Shown here: one piece after another, positions 51,665-59,625 of the stretch
How positions within the stretch are numbered: position 1 is the stretch's first letter
Layout of the letters: each line of letters begins with the position of its first letter
Assembly (NCBI RefSeq): GCF_910593845.1
Contig: NZ_CAJVAS010000009.1
Span: 154,312 to 218,311, forward strand
Origin: Paenibacillus solanacearum
Lineage (GTDB): Bacteria; Bacillota; Bacilli; Paenibacillales; NBRC-103111
Length of the DNA: 64,000 bases
Direction of reading: 5' to 3'
The notes under the pieces: generated by a model
Seen by the model: only the letters and a program-made list of their open reading frames with translations
Told to the model about the DNA's origin: nothing
Database searches by the model: none
Program-made: the position numbers and the translations under genes

Positions 51665-52819
51665 ATGCAATCTTCAGCTGCGATGCCGACAACTTATTCA
51701 AGAACAAATCCATTCCAAGCGAAAGTGCTTAAAAACGTAAACTTAAACGGGGCCGGTTCACAAAAAGAAACGAGACATATTGAGCTTTCGTTACAAGGAT
51801 CGGGGCTCTCCTACGTGCCGGGCGATTGCCTCGGGATTATTCCCGCAAATGATCCCCAACTTGTAGCTTCCTTGATTGAGGTCATGAAATGGGATGCGGA
51901 CCAGCCCGTTATCATTAATAAACAGGGCGATACGCTTCCCTTGCAAGAAGCGCTGGCAACGTACTTCGAGATTACGCTGCTGTCGAGAAAGATCGTTCAG
52001 CAAGCCGCCGAGTTTTCAGACAATGAGGAGCTGCACAAGCTTGTAGCGGCTGAAAACATCGACCAACTGAAGGCATATGTCGACGGACGCGATTTGCTTG
52101 ATTTGCTGCAGGATTTCGGCCCGTGGAAGGCTTCCGGCCAAGACATCGTCTCCTTGCTGAGAAAAATGCCGCCGCGGCTGTATTCCATCGCCAGCAGCAT
52201 TGCCGCGAACCCGGAGGAAGTGCACTTGACCATCGGCGCCGTTCGCTATATCACTCACGGTCGCGAGCGCAAAGGCGTCTGCTCCGTCTTATGCGCCGAG
52301 CGTTTGCCGGAAGGCGATACGCTCCCCGTCTTCATTCAACAGAACAAACACTTTAATCTGCCGGAATCGACAGATCAAGATATTATTATGGTCGGTCCGG
52401 GAACAGGCATCGCGCCATTCCGTTCGTTTATTCAAGAGCGTGCGGTAAGCGGAGCAACCGGCAAATCGTGGCTGTTCTTCGGAGATCAGCATGCGGCGAC
52501 GGATTTCTTGTACCAAGACGAGCTGGAAGCTTATCAAAAGAAGGGCGCTCTGACAAGATTAGACGCCGCCTTCTCCCGCGATTCGGCGGCCAAAGTGTAT
52601 GTACAGCATAAGATGCTTGAGAGCAGTAAAGAACTGTTCGCATGGCTGAATAGCGGCGCATACTTCTACGTCTGCGGCGATAAGCAGTATATGGCGAAAG
52701 ACGTTCATAATACGCTGATCGACATCATCGAACAAGAAGGTGCGATGACTCGCGAAGCCGCCGAAGCCTACTTGAGCGCTATGCAGGAGCAAGGGCGTTA
52801 CCAGCGCGACGTGTATTAA
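51665..52819 (+). CDS. CysJ/FNR-type diflavin reductase fragment without flavodoxin domain
   Basis: A 384-residue FAD/NADPH reductase matching the C-terminal two thirds of sulfite reductase flavoprotein CysJ. It has the FAD-binding barrel and connecting domain (YVPGDCLGIIPANDPQLV; FAD motif RLYSIASS; GVCSVLCAERL) and the NADPH domain (IIMVGPGTGIAPFRSFIQER, SWLFFGDQHAATDFLYQDE, and a terminal DVY). The flavodoxin-like FMN domain of the usual 600-residue CysJ is absent, and the good ribosome site GAGGTG before ATG 51665 shows this is the true start. It may pass electrons to a separate flavodoxin or ferredoxin. No CysI is nearby. Confidence 0.9.
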   Translation: MQSSAAMPTTYSRTNPFQAKVLKNVNLNGAGSQKETRHIELSLQGSGLSYVPGDCLGIIPANDPQLVASLIEVMKWDADQPVIINKQGDTLPLQEALATYFEITLLSRKIVQQAAEFSDNEELHKLVAAENIDQLKAYVDGRDLLDLLQDFGPWKASGQDIVSLLRKMPPRLYSIASSIAANPEEVHLTIGAVRYITHGRERKGVCSVLCAERLPEGDTLPVFIQQNKHFNLPESTDQDIIMVGPGTGIAPFRSFIQERAVSGATGKSWLFFGDQHAATDFLYQDELEAYQKKGALTRLDAAFSRDSAAKVYVQHKMLESSKELFAWLNSGAYFYVCGDKQYMAKDVHNTLIDIIEQEGAMTREAAEAYLSAMQEQGRYQRDVY

Positions 52820-52834
52820 GTTGACTCTTATGAC

Positions 52835-52878
52835 AAAAGCGACCCTTTTCCGCCTCGGCGGTCAGAGGGTCGCTTTTT
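52835..52878. terminator. Terminator of the CysJ-like gene
   Basis: AAAAGCGACCCT (52835-52846) pairs with AGGGTCGCTTTT (52866-52877), with U-runs possible on both strands. The next 185 bases up to the convergent PL8 gene hold nothing I recognise. Confidence 0.85.
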
Positions 52879-53063
52879 GCTGTGAACTTCCTCAAATATA
52901 GCACTCGGAACGGATCGTCTGACGGGGTCGGCTTGACTATAAGCGGAATCGAAGCGCGTAGGTCACATGTCAACGCCGTTCTCCGGTTCTTCTTCCGAGC
53001 CAATCGCGCTGCTGCGAGACGACCACGGCATTGCCGCTCCGCCGCGCAGCGCTTACGCTTATG

Positions 53064-55391
53064 TCACTCCGCTCTCGCGGTGCCGTCTATATCCCCGGCT
53101 GCTGCCCTCCGCAGTCGAATGACGGACGTGCCGCCGCGGGCATCGCCGGCATGAAATTTCAGCAACACGGTCGGCTGCAGCCGGACCGCTTCGATGCGAG
53201 GGTCCGCCTCGATGATGTCCCCTGCTTCCACCGCGATTTCCAGCACAATCGCTCCGTCATTCTCGTGCGTCGGGTCGCTGACCGCGATCTCGATCGTGTC
53301 GGCATCCGTTCGCACCATAACCGCGGCTTTTCCCGTGCAGGTGAGACAGCCGGCTGTCGCCGTGTCGTCCGTCCAGAAATTCGCGCCGACGATCCCAGAC
53401 GGCCCGTGGGAGACCGCATGCACCGCCGAGCTGTGCGCGACGATCTTCACCTTCGGGCAGCGCGCATAGCGTTCCGTCTCCGCCGCGCCGGCGCCGGGCA
53501 GCAGTACGTATGCGTAGCGTGCCCCGTTCGGAGCGGAGCCGTGGTTCAGCCCGAACGATATGTAATGCCTTGCAAGATCCTGACTCGGCCCGCTTCCAAT
53601 ATCGCTCCAGCGGCCGGTTCTTCGCTCGCGCTTCGCCTGTACCGCTGCCGCTTCCGGGAAATAATAGCCGATTCCCGTCCCCGCCGCATTGCCCTCCAGA
53701 TGCATCCAATCAGCCGCCAGCTCGCCGGACCAGCCCGTGGAGCTTGCCATCCGCTCCCCGTTCACGATCAGACGGTTCGCGCCTTCTGCGTTCAGCTTGC
53801 GGTTATCCACCACCGTCTCGACCTGCACCGGCTCCTCGGCCGATATATCCGTGCCGAGCGCAACCGCTTCGCCGTCGAACAGAAACCACGATTTGCGCGC
53901 GCGCAGCGGAGCGCGGCCCTCCTCCGCCGGGTAATCTTCCAGCATCATCCCTGCGGTGCCGTAACGGCCGAGCAGCTCTACGCCGCCCACCCAGCTTTCG
54001 CCGCTGAGGAAGCGATGGCCGAACCCGGCCGCCCTGTGCTTGTTCGTCACCGTCGTGCCTGCCAGCCGGTACGGATCCACCGTCGGCCAATAGCCGTCCG
54101 CATATTGCGTCAGGTCGCCGTCATACAGCGAGGTGTGTCCGTGAGCCGTATACCAGCCGTGCAAATGCTCCCCGTTGATCGATTCGTACGTCGACACCCG
54201 CTTTGAATACATGCTGATGCCCAAAGCGAAGCCCGGCCGGCGGTAAACCGCTCTGTCCATATGGGCATACAGTTTGTACGCCGCCTGTTCTTCCTGCGGC
54301 TCGATCCGCTCGTCGCGCAGCAGCTCGGACGCGAGCCCGATCAAGTAAAGCGAGGCGTGCCGCTGGAACGGCTTCGCCGTATCGGCCAAGATCCACGCCT
54401 TCGCCATGCGCTTCAGCCGGTCCGCATGCGGCTGCGGAGCAAAGGCCGACAGCGCCAGCACCGCGCCGATGACGGTATGTCCCGATTCGTGGTTCTGCGT
54501 TGCATCGCGCGAAACCTCGCGGCCGCTCGCCATATCCATGAGCGATCCGCGGAACATGAGCGGCGCGAACGCCTGGTACACCCAGTCGTACATCCGCGGC
54601 TTGTGCGGATCGTTTACTTCATAATCAGTCCCTTCGAGCAAATGCAGCAGCGGCACCAGCTCGGCGAGCAGCGATTTGCCATAGCCTCCCGTGTACGGGT
54701 GGGAATCATGCTGGATGAACGAGCCATCCGGGTAAAATCCGTCCCCTGCGTCAGCATACGCGAAAAGCGGACTTAAAGCGTCGCGGACCTTCCGCAGCAT
54801 TGCTTCGTCTTCGAGTATAATCGAGCGGATCGCGATTACCTTACAGATCCATACCCGGTTCGCGCCCGTAGACGGTTTGGCCGGCCAGCGGGAGACCAGG
54901 TACGTCTCCGGGTCGGGTGCGAACCGGTCGACGGCATCCATATAAGCAGCGATTTGCCCTTTGGACAGATGCTCCCGCATCAGCAGCACCGTATCCGTCA
55001 ATGCCAGCGGCGCCCCGATCTCCCAATGCCACCAGTTGCTGTAAGCCGCAACGTCCCGGTTGTACCGGTTCGCCAGCATCCAGTCGAGCCCATCCCTTAT
55101 GTCCCGTTCCAATGCCGCACAGCCCTCTAGCTGTGAGCCCGCTGTCTTGAAAGCGATTGCCATTTGGAACAACCTGCCGTAATTCGTCGTCAGCGCGCCC
55201 GAATCCGTAACGCTTGCCGCATCGCTCCACAGACAGGTCCGGTTCGCGTCGGTCTCCATGCTTTCCCAGCAGCTCCGCGCTTGGTCGGTCAACTGCTCGA
55301 TCCGGCTTGCCGCTTCGGGCTCAGGGCCGACGGAATCCGCCCGCTCCCCGCCGGTTAACCATCGTGCCCATTTGACACGCAATGCTTCCAT
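53064..55391 (-). CDS. Polysaccharide lyase family 8 (hyaluronate/chondroitin/xanthan lyase type)
   Basis: A 775-residue lyase. The alpha/alpha toroid half includes SNWWHWEIGAPLALTDTVLL, ANRVWICKVIAIRS (catalytic Asn), DGSFIQHDSHPYTGGYG (catalytic His and Tyr) and SRDATQNHESGH; the beta-sandwich half begins at SMYSKRVSTYESINGEH and includes DLTQYADGYWPTVDPYRLAGTT. It cleaves uronic-acid polysaccharides by beta-elimination. Unlike secreted PL8 enzymes it has no signal peptide, and ATG 55391 is well supported by AGGAGG, so it should work in the cytoplasm on imported oligosaccharides. Last gene of an operon with an AraC regulator and a PhyH protein. Confidence 0.9.
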   Translation of the reverse strand: MEALRVKWARWLTGGERADSVGPEPEAASRIEQLTDQARSCWESMETDANRTCLWSDAASVTDSGALTTNYGRLFQMAIAFKTAGSQLEGCAALERDIRDGLDWMLANRYNRDVAAYSNWWHWEIGAPLALTDTVLLMREHLSKGQIAAYMDAVDRFAPDPETYLVSRWPAKPSTGANRVWICKVIAIRSIILEDEAMLRKVRDALSPLFAYADAGDGFYPDGSFIQHDSHPYTGGYGKSLLAELVPLLHLLEGTDYEVNDPHKPRMYDWVYQAFAPLMFRGSLMDMASGREVSRDATQNHESGHTVIGAVLALSAFAPQPHADRLKRMAKAWILADTAKPFQRHASLYLIGLASELLRDERIEPQEEQAAYKLYAHMDRAVYRRPGFALGISMYSKRVSTYESINGEHLHGWYTAHGHTSLYDGDLTQYADGYWPTVDPYRLAGTTVTNKHRAAGFGHRFLSGESWVGGVELLGRYGTAGMMLEDYPAEEGRAPLRARKSWFLFDGEAVALGTDISAEEPVQVETVVDNRKLNAEGANRLIVNGERMASSTGWSGELAADWMHLEGNAAGTGIGYYFPEAAAVQAKRERRTGRWSDIGSGPSQDLARHYISFGLNHGSAPNGARYAYVLLPGAGAAETERYARCPKVKIVAHSSAVHAVSHGPSGIVGANFWTDDTATAGCLTCTGKAAVMVRTDADTIEIAVSDPTHENDGAIVLEIAVEAGDIIEADPRIEAVRLQPTVLLKFHAGDARGGTSVIRLRRAAAGDIDGTARAE

Positions 55392-55478
55392 AGAAACGCC
55401 CTCCTGCCGGCGGTTACGCCGTCTGCTTGCTTGCTCGATAACACCTTTGCGTCAGCCTTGACCGACTCGGCGCCCGCT

Positions 55479-56336
55479 TCATCGGATTGCCGCCTGCTCC
55501 ATCGATTGCCTGTAGGCTTTCGGAGACTTGCCATGCTTTTGCTTAAACACCCGCTCAAAATGCGACAGCGTCTGAAATCCAGACGCCAAACAAATGTCGG
55601 TCACCGGCAGGGCCGAAGCGCGCAGCAAGGAGCCGGCAAACGAAATGCGCAGCTCCTGCAAATAATGCTGGAAGGAGATGCCCGCCGTTTTTTTGAAGCA
55701 CGCGCTAAAATAATTCGGCGCCATCTGAGCTTCCCGCGCCGCGTCCTCCAGCTTCAGCTCCTCGCGAAAATGATGCTGCATATACATCATCGCTCTTCTG
55801 ATCGATGAAGCCTGCTGCGACGTGTCGCGCTCCCGTTCTCGCGGGGCTGCGTTCGACTTGCGGAACATTTCCACCAGAATCCGCTCGAGCGAGCCTTTGA
55901 CCACGATCGGGTAACCGCTCGTTCGAACGCCCATTTCCGCCTCGATCCGGCGAAACTCCTGCTCCACCGGCGCGTCGCCCGCTCCGCCGAACTGTACGGA
56001 ATAAGCGGTTTGTCCGGCAAACAGAAGAGACCGCAGCTCGCTCGTGAGCAGCTCCTCGGAAAACACGATGTTGTACAGCGCCATCGCCGCATCCCCGACC
56101 GAATAAATTTCGTGGAAATCGGCCGGCGTCAGCAAAAACAAGCTCCCCTCCTGCAGCGATACGGGCAGCCCGTTAATGACATTCACGCCTTTGCCCTTCA
56201 ATATATAGCACAGCTCGTAAAACTCATGCCAGTGCACGTCATAATGCGAATCGATCACCTGCGAATAGATTTGCAGCGGGAAGGCCGATCCGACGTAACG
56301 ATCGTTCAGCAGTCTTACCGGCTCCTTCTTCTTCAC
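55479..56336 (-). CDS. AraC family transcriptional regulator
   Basis: A 285-residue regulator. The cupin part has DVHWHEFYELCYILKGKGVNVINGLPVSLQEGSLFLLTPADFHEI, and the C-terminal part LKLEDAAREAQMAPNYFSACFKKTAGISFQHYL plus VTDICLASGFQTLSHFERVFKQKHGKSPKAYRQ gives the two DNA-binding motifs. The start is GTG 56336 with GGAGG seven bases ahead. Lying between the PhyH and PL8 genes on the same strand, it probably controls its own operon. Confidence 0.9.
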   Translation of the reverse strand: MKKKEPVRLLNDRYVGSAFPLQIYSQVIDSHYDVHWHEFYELCYILKGKGVNVINGLPVSLQEGSLFLLTPADFHEIYSVGDAAMALYNIVFSEELLTSELRSLLFAGQTAYSVQFGGAGDAPVEQEFRRIEAEMGVRTSGYPIVVKGSLERILVEMFRKSNAAPRERERDTSQQASSIRRAMMYMQHHFREELKLEDAAREAQMAPNYFSACFKKTAGISFQHYLQELRISFAGSLLRASALPVTDICLASGFQTLSHFERVFKQKHGKSPKAYRQSMEQAAIR

Positions 56337-56384
56337 CGCTCCACCTCCGATGCGCCTTATGGAATCCGTGCCGCTTTTCTTCTA

Positions 56385-57116
56385 TTATACATTGGCATAA
56401 GCATTGCCTGCCAAATCTTTTCCCCGCGCCAGCCATACTTTGAAGTTTTGGTTTTTTTCCGGATTCAGCTGAATATCCGTGGAGAAATACCGCATCGTGT
56501 AGCCGCACCGCCGATAAGGGCTTTTGTTCGGCTCCGCGCCGTGCACGATCCGCGAATCATGCAGTGAGCATTCGCCACGCTTCAATTCAAAATATACCGC
56601 CTTCGATTCGTCCACCTGCTTGATGCGCGAGCCGAATAAATTGCTGGACCGGTCTACCGGCTCATACTCCGAGAAGCCGTTCGCGTGCGTCCCGGGAATG
56701 ACCCGCATGCAGCCGTTTTCCCGGTTGCTCGGATCAATCGCCAGCCATACCGTGACGATGTTGTGGAAGCTGCTCACCCGTCCTTTCCAATACGCCGAAT
56801 CCTCATGCCACGGCGTTGCCCGGCCGATGTACGGGTCCTTGCATATAAAATGGCTCGACCACAGCCCAATGTTCGGACCGACGATCGGCTCGACGAGATC
56901 CAGCACTTCTTCGCTTAACAAATAATCGAGCAGCCGCTCTTCGCGAAAATGAGGCGTATCCAGCTCATCCGACAGCTTCTTCCCTTTTTGCGCAAGCTGC
57001 TCCTCGAACAGCTCCGTCAGCCCTTGCAGCTTTTCCGGCGAAAACAACGGTTTGTGATACAGCAAATATCCGTTCTCTTTGTAAAAAGCGACTTCCTCTT
57101 GCGTCAGTTTGCTCAT
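56385..57116 (-). CDS. Phytanoyl-CoA dioxygenase (PhyH) family protein
   Basis: A 243-residue Fe(II)/2-oxoglutarate oxygenase. The metal triad is the H-x-D of TPWHEDSAYWKG and the histidine in SRIVHGAEPNKSPYRR, whose arginine region binds oxoglutarate; VWLAIDPSNRENGCMRVIPGTH is the family core. ATG 57116 has GAGGAGG about ten bases ahead. Many PhyH proteins in Paenibacillus sit in carbohydrate operons with AraC genes and have unknown small-molecule substrates. First gene of the PhyH-AraC-PL8 unit. Confidence 0.9.
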   Translation of the reverse strand: MSKLTQEEVAFYKENGYLLYHKPLFSPEKLQGLTELFEEQLAQKGKKLSDELDTPHFREERLLDYLLSEEVLDLVEPIVGPNIGLWSSHFICKDPYIGRATPWHEDSAYWKGRVSSFHNIVTVWLAIDPSNRENGCMRVIPGTHANGFSEYEPVDRSSNLFGSRIKQVDESKAVYFELKRGECSLHDSRIVHGAEPNKSPYRRCGYTMRYFSTDIQLNPEKNQNFKVWLARGKDLAGNAYANV

Positions 57117-57275
57117 CTGGCCGCAGCCTCCTCGTCGACTATGGTTCCTTCTTCTCCCCTTCATTTTGTCACAAGCGCGAATTCCGTTCTTCGCTTATTT
57201 AAAGAAGAAGTATGCATATTTTACGAAGGTTCAGCGATGAAACGCGTATCTAGCCCCCGGCACTTCGGCATGTTG

Positions 57276-57917
57276 CTAAAAACTTCTCGCCATCTCTCTC
57301 GCGCGCTCCATCGCCTTGTCTCGGATCGCCGATGCTTGATCCGGAGCGGCCGCCATGCCCTCTACGAAAATGCCCTCGAAGCTGGGAACACCGAGAAATT
57401 CCATAATCACTTTCAGATGGCGATGCCCCATTTCCAACTCCTCACCAGCCGAACCTGGAGACAGCACGCTTCCGCTCGCTTGAATATGAACCGCTTTTGT
57501 ACCGGTCAGCAAACCGGTTCGGCCTTGGCCCGGGATGTATTGGAACGTTTTGCCGGCAATGCAGATGCAGTCGATGTACGCTTTCATCACGGGCGGGTAG
57601 GAATAATTCCAGATCGGATTGACGAATACGTATTTGTCGGCGGCGGCAAACTGGTCTACCAGCGCGTCGAGGCGTTGTATTTTCGCCTTCTCAGCGGCAC
57701 TCCACTGCTCATGGGGGACACCGGCTCCGCGCTTGCCCCAGCCGCTAAATATATCCGCATCCAGCTGCGGAATGTCCATTTGATACAAATCGAGATGAAT
57801 CACTTCGTCCGCTTGGTTTGCCTCGCGGTAAGCTTGTATAAATTGTTGTCCCACCGCCATGCTATACGATTGCTCGTGATCGAGTGGGTGCGCGGTAATA
57901 TATAATACGGTTGCCAC
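57276..57917 (-). CDS. FMN-dependent NADH-azoreductase (AzoR type)
   Basis: A 213-residue flavodoxin-fold quinone/azo reductase. It starts ATVLYITAHPLDHEQSYSMAVGQQFIQAYREANQ, has PQLDADIFSGWGKRGAG and FVNPIWNYSYPPVMKAYIDCICIAGKTFQY, all typical of AzoR. GTG 57917 is the only reasonable start, with AGG ten bases ahead. It follows the AhpD-family gene by 53 bases and is probably in the ECF41-type regulon. It would reduce quinones or nitro/azo compounds. Confidence 0.9.
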   Translation of the reverse strand: MATVLYITAHPLDHEQSYSMAVGQQFIQAYREANQADEVIHLDLYQMDIPQLDADIFSGWGKRGAGVPHEQWSAAEKAKIQRLDALVDQFAAADKYVFVNPIWNYSYPPVMKAYIDCICIAGKTFQYIPGQGRTGLLTGTKAVHIQASGSVLSPGSAGEELEMGHRHLKVIMEFLGVPSFEGIFVEGMAAAPDQASAIRDKAMERAREMARSF

Positions 57918-57970
57918 ATGTTCATACCTGCCTCTACTGTCATTTGTGAATACAGCCTGCAAAGCGCTGC

Positions 57971-58441
57971 CTAGCCGATCCCGGCGTTTGCCGTGTGCCC
58001 GCTAGCTACGTTAAGGCGGTTCCACAGGTTGGCGGTGGCGATGCCGGCGATCAGCGTGGCGAGCGCTTCCCCATCGTAATGCCGGGCTGCCTCGTCGTAA
58101 ATCCCGCCGGCCAGCGGATGGGTTCGGTCGCTTAAGCGGGTAGCCGCCTCGCTGAGCGCCAGCGCTGCGCGTTCCGCATCGGTATAATGCGGCGTTTCCC
58201 GCCAGACCGGCAAAGCCAGCAGGCGCTCCGTTGTTTCGCCGGACGCGATGGCATTGCGCGAATGAAGCTCCACGCCAGCGCTGTCGCCATTGATTTGACT
58301 GGCGCGAAGATACGCCAGGAACAGCGTACGCTTCGGAACGCCGCTGCGCTCGGCCGATGCGAACAAGGCTTGGCCCAGCGCTTGCAGCGCTTGCGCCGCT
58401 TCGGGTAAGCTCGTTACGAGGTTGTTCATGCTCTTCGTCAT
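57971..58441 (-). CDS. Carboxymuconolactone decarboxylase/AhpD family protein lacking the CxxC
   Basis: A 156-residue AhpD-like protein. The family core is LRASQINGDSAGVELHSRNAIASGETTERLLALPVWRETPHYTDAERAALALSEA, but where relatives have C-x-x-C between NG and V/L-x-x-H, this one has Asp53-Ser-Ala-Gly56. Peroxidase activity through those cysteines is therefore not possible. ATG 58441 has GAGGAG ahead. Genes of this family are classical targets of ECF41 sigma factors, and an ECF41-type promoter precedes this one (58500-58527). Confidence 0.9.
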   Translation of the reverse strand: MTKSMNNLVTSLPEAAQALQALGQALFASAERSGVPKRTLFLAYLRASQINGDSAGVELHSRNAIASGETTERLLALPVWRETPHYTDAERAALALSEAATRLSDRTHPLAGGIYDEAARHYDGEALATLIAGIATANLWNRLNVASGHTANAGIG

Positions 58442-58499
58442 CGTTAAATACACTCCTCATGCTGGAATCGGGGCGGGTGTTTCGGCCCTATACTACAAT

Positions 58500-58527
58500 G
58501 ACGAATCGGGACGCCGGCAGTGTGACA
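58500..58527 (-). promoter_or_regulatory. ECF41-type promoter for the AhpD/azoreductase genes
   Basis: On the minus strand TGTCACA (58527-58521), 17 bases, CGTC (58503-58500), 59 bases before the start at 58441. This fits the motif TGTCACA-N16-CGTC known for ECF41 promoters, with one extra spacer base. Confidence 0.65.
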
Positions 58528-58570
58528 GGCCGAATGAATGGAATGTTACTGGGAGCAAAAGCATGCTGCT

Positions 58571-58597
58571 TGTCACATCGGCCGCTTGGCATTCGTC
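58571..58597 (+). promoter_or_regulatory. ECF41-type promoter for the sigma factor gene
   Basis: TGTCACA (58571-58577), exactly 16 bases, CGTC (58594-58597), 43 bases before the sigma factor start. It indicates autoregulation. Confidence 0.75.
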
Positions 58598-58639
58598 AAT
58601 AGGATGAGGGCTAACGATAGATGAAAAGGAATGGGAAGG

Positions 58640-59506
58640 ATGAGCGAGCTTATGGAGTCTGCAGAGCAATTCGAAGCGCATCGCGACCACTTGCAAGCCG
58701 TGGCTTATCGGATGCTGGGAGCTTTGAACGAAGCGGAGGATGCGGTGCAAGAGTGCTGGCTGCGGTTCAGCCGCTCGGATACACGGGAAGTCGGGAACTT
58801 GGCCGGATGGCTGACCACCGTCATCTCGCGGATCTGTCTCGATATGCTGCGGTCGCGCAAATCTCGGCGCGAGGAATCGATCGAAGCGCACTTGCCCGAT
58901 GCGTTCGTCAGCCAAGAAGACAGATCAAACCCTGAGCAGGAAGCGCTGCTCGCCGATGAGGTCGGTCTCGCGCTGCTCGTTGTGCTTAACCATCTGAATC
59001 CGGCCGAACGGGTCACGTTCGTGCTGCACGATATATTCGCCCTCCCTTTCAGCGATATTGCCCCGATTGTGGGCAAATCCGAAGTTGCCGTAAGGCAGCT
59101 AGCCAGCCGGGCGCGCCGCCGAATTCAAGGGAAGACAGCCGCGTCCGGTACGGACCTTGCCCGTCAACGGGAGCTGGTTGACGCGTTTCTTGCCGCGGCG
59201 CATGCCGGAGACTTTGACGCGTTAGTCGCGGCGCTCGATCCGGACGTTATGCTCCGGGATGACCGTCAGTCAGCGGCATCGCGCGTCACCCGCGGCGCCG
59301 CCGCGCTGGCCAAGCAAATTGCGGGTCGCGCAAACGCGGCGCAATCCGCTTGGGTGAACGGCTCCGCGGGAGCGATCGTAGCTCCGCGCGGCCGACTGCT
59401 GTACGTTCTTCAATTTACGGTGAAGAACGGCAAAATCGCCGCTGTCGATCTGATCTCCGACCCGGCGCGTATTGGCCGGATCGAGCTTGCCGTCTTCGGG
59501 GAGTAA
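58640..59506 (+). CDS. ECF41-like sigma factor with C-terminal SnoaL-like domain
   Basis: A 288-residue sigma factor. Region 2 spans about residues 8-75 (HRDHLQAVAYRMLGALNEAEDAVQECWLRF), region 4 about 115-165 (LNPAERVTFVLHDIFALPFSDIAPIVGKSEVAVRQLASRARRRI), then a SnoaL-like domain of 120 residues that replaces an anti-sigma factor in this group. The usual C-terminal motifs DGGGK and NPDKL are here replaced by DDRQS and DPARI, so control of activity may differ. ATG 58640 has AAAGGA nine bases ahead. Divergent from the AhpD-like and azoreductase genes. Confidence 0.9.
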   Translation: MSELMESAEQFEAHRDHLQAVAYRMLGALNEAEDAVQECWLRFSRSDTREVGNLAGWLTTVISRICLDMLRSRKSRREESIEAHLPDAFVSQEDRSNPEQEALLADEVGLALLVVLNHLNPAERVTFVLHDIFALPFSDIAPIVGKSEVAVRQLASRARRRIQGKTAASGTDLARQRELVDAFLAAAHAGDFDALVAALDPDVMLRDDRQSAASRVTRGAAALAKQIAGRANAAQSAWVNGSAGAIVAPRGRLLYVLQFTVKNGKIAAVDLISDPARIGRIELAVFGE

Positions 59507-59560
59507 GCGCAGGGCGCGCTGTCAAGGCTGCCGCCAACCGTAAGCCGCGCCGATATAGAA

Positions 59561-59596
59561 CAAGGCTGCCGTCCACTTACTTTGACGGCAGCCTTG
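59561..59596. terminator. Hairpin between convergent sigma factor and lipoprotein genes
   Basis: CAAGGCTGCCGTC (59561-59573) and GACGGCAGCCTTG (59584-59596) are a perfect 13-pair inverted repeat. No strong T-run follows on either strand, so it is a weak terminator or only a hairpin. Confidence 0.5.
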
Positions 59597-59625
59597 AACC
59601 GCTTCGCTCCTTTAGAGCAGCGGGA

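Noticed and set aside
59521..59596. Repeated AAGGCTGCCG as an insertion-element end
   Set aside because: Only a hairpin between convergent genes with one extra partial copy; no transposase or target duplication.
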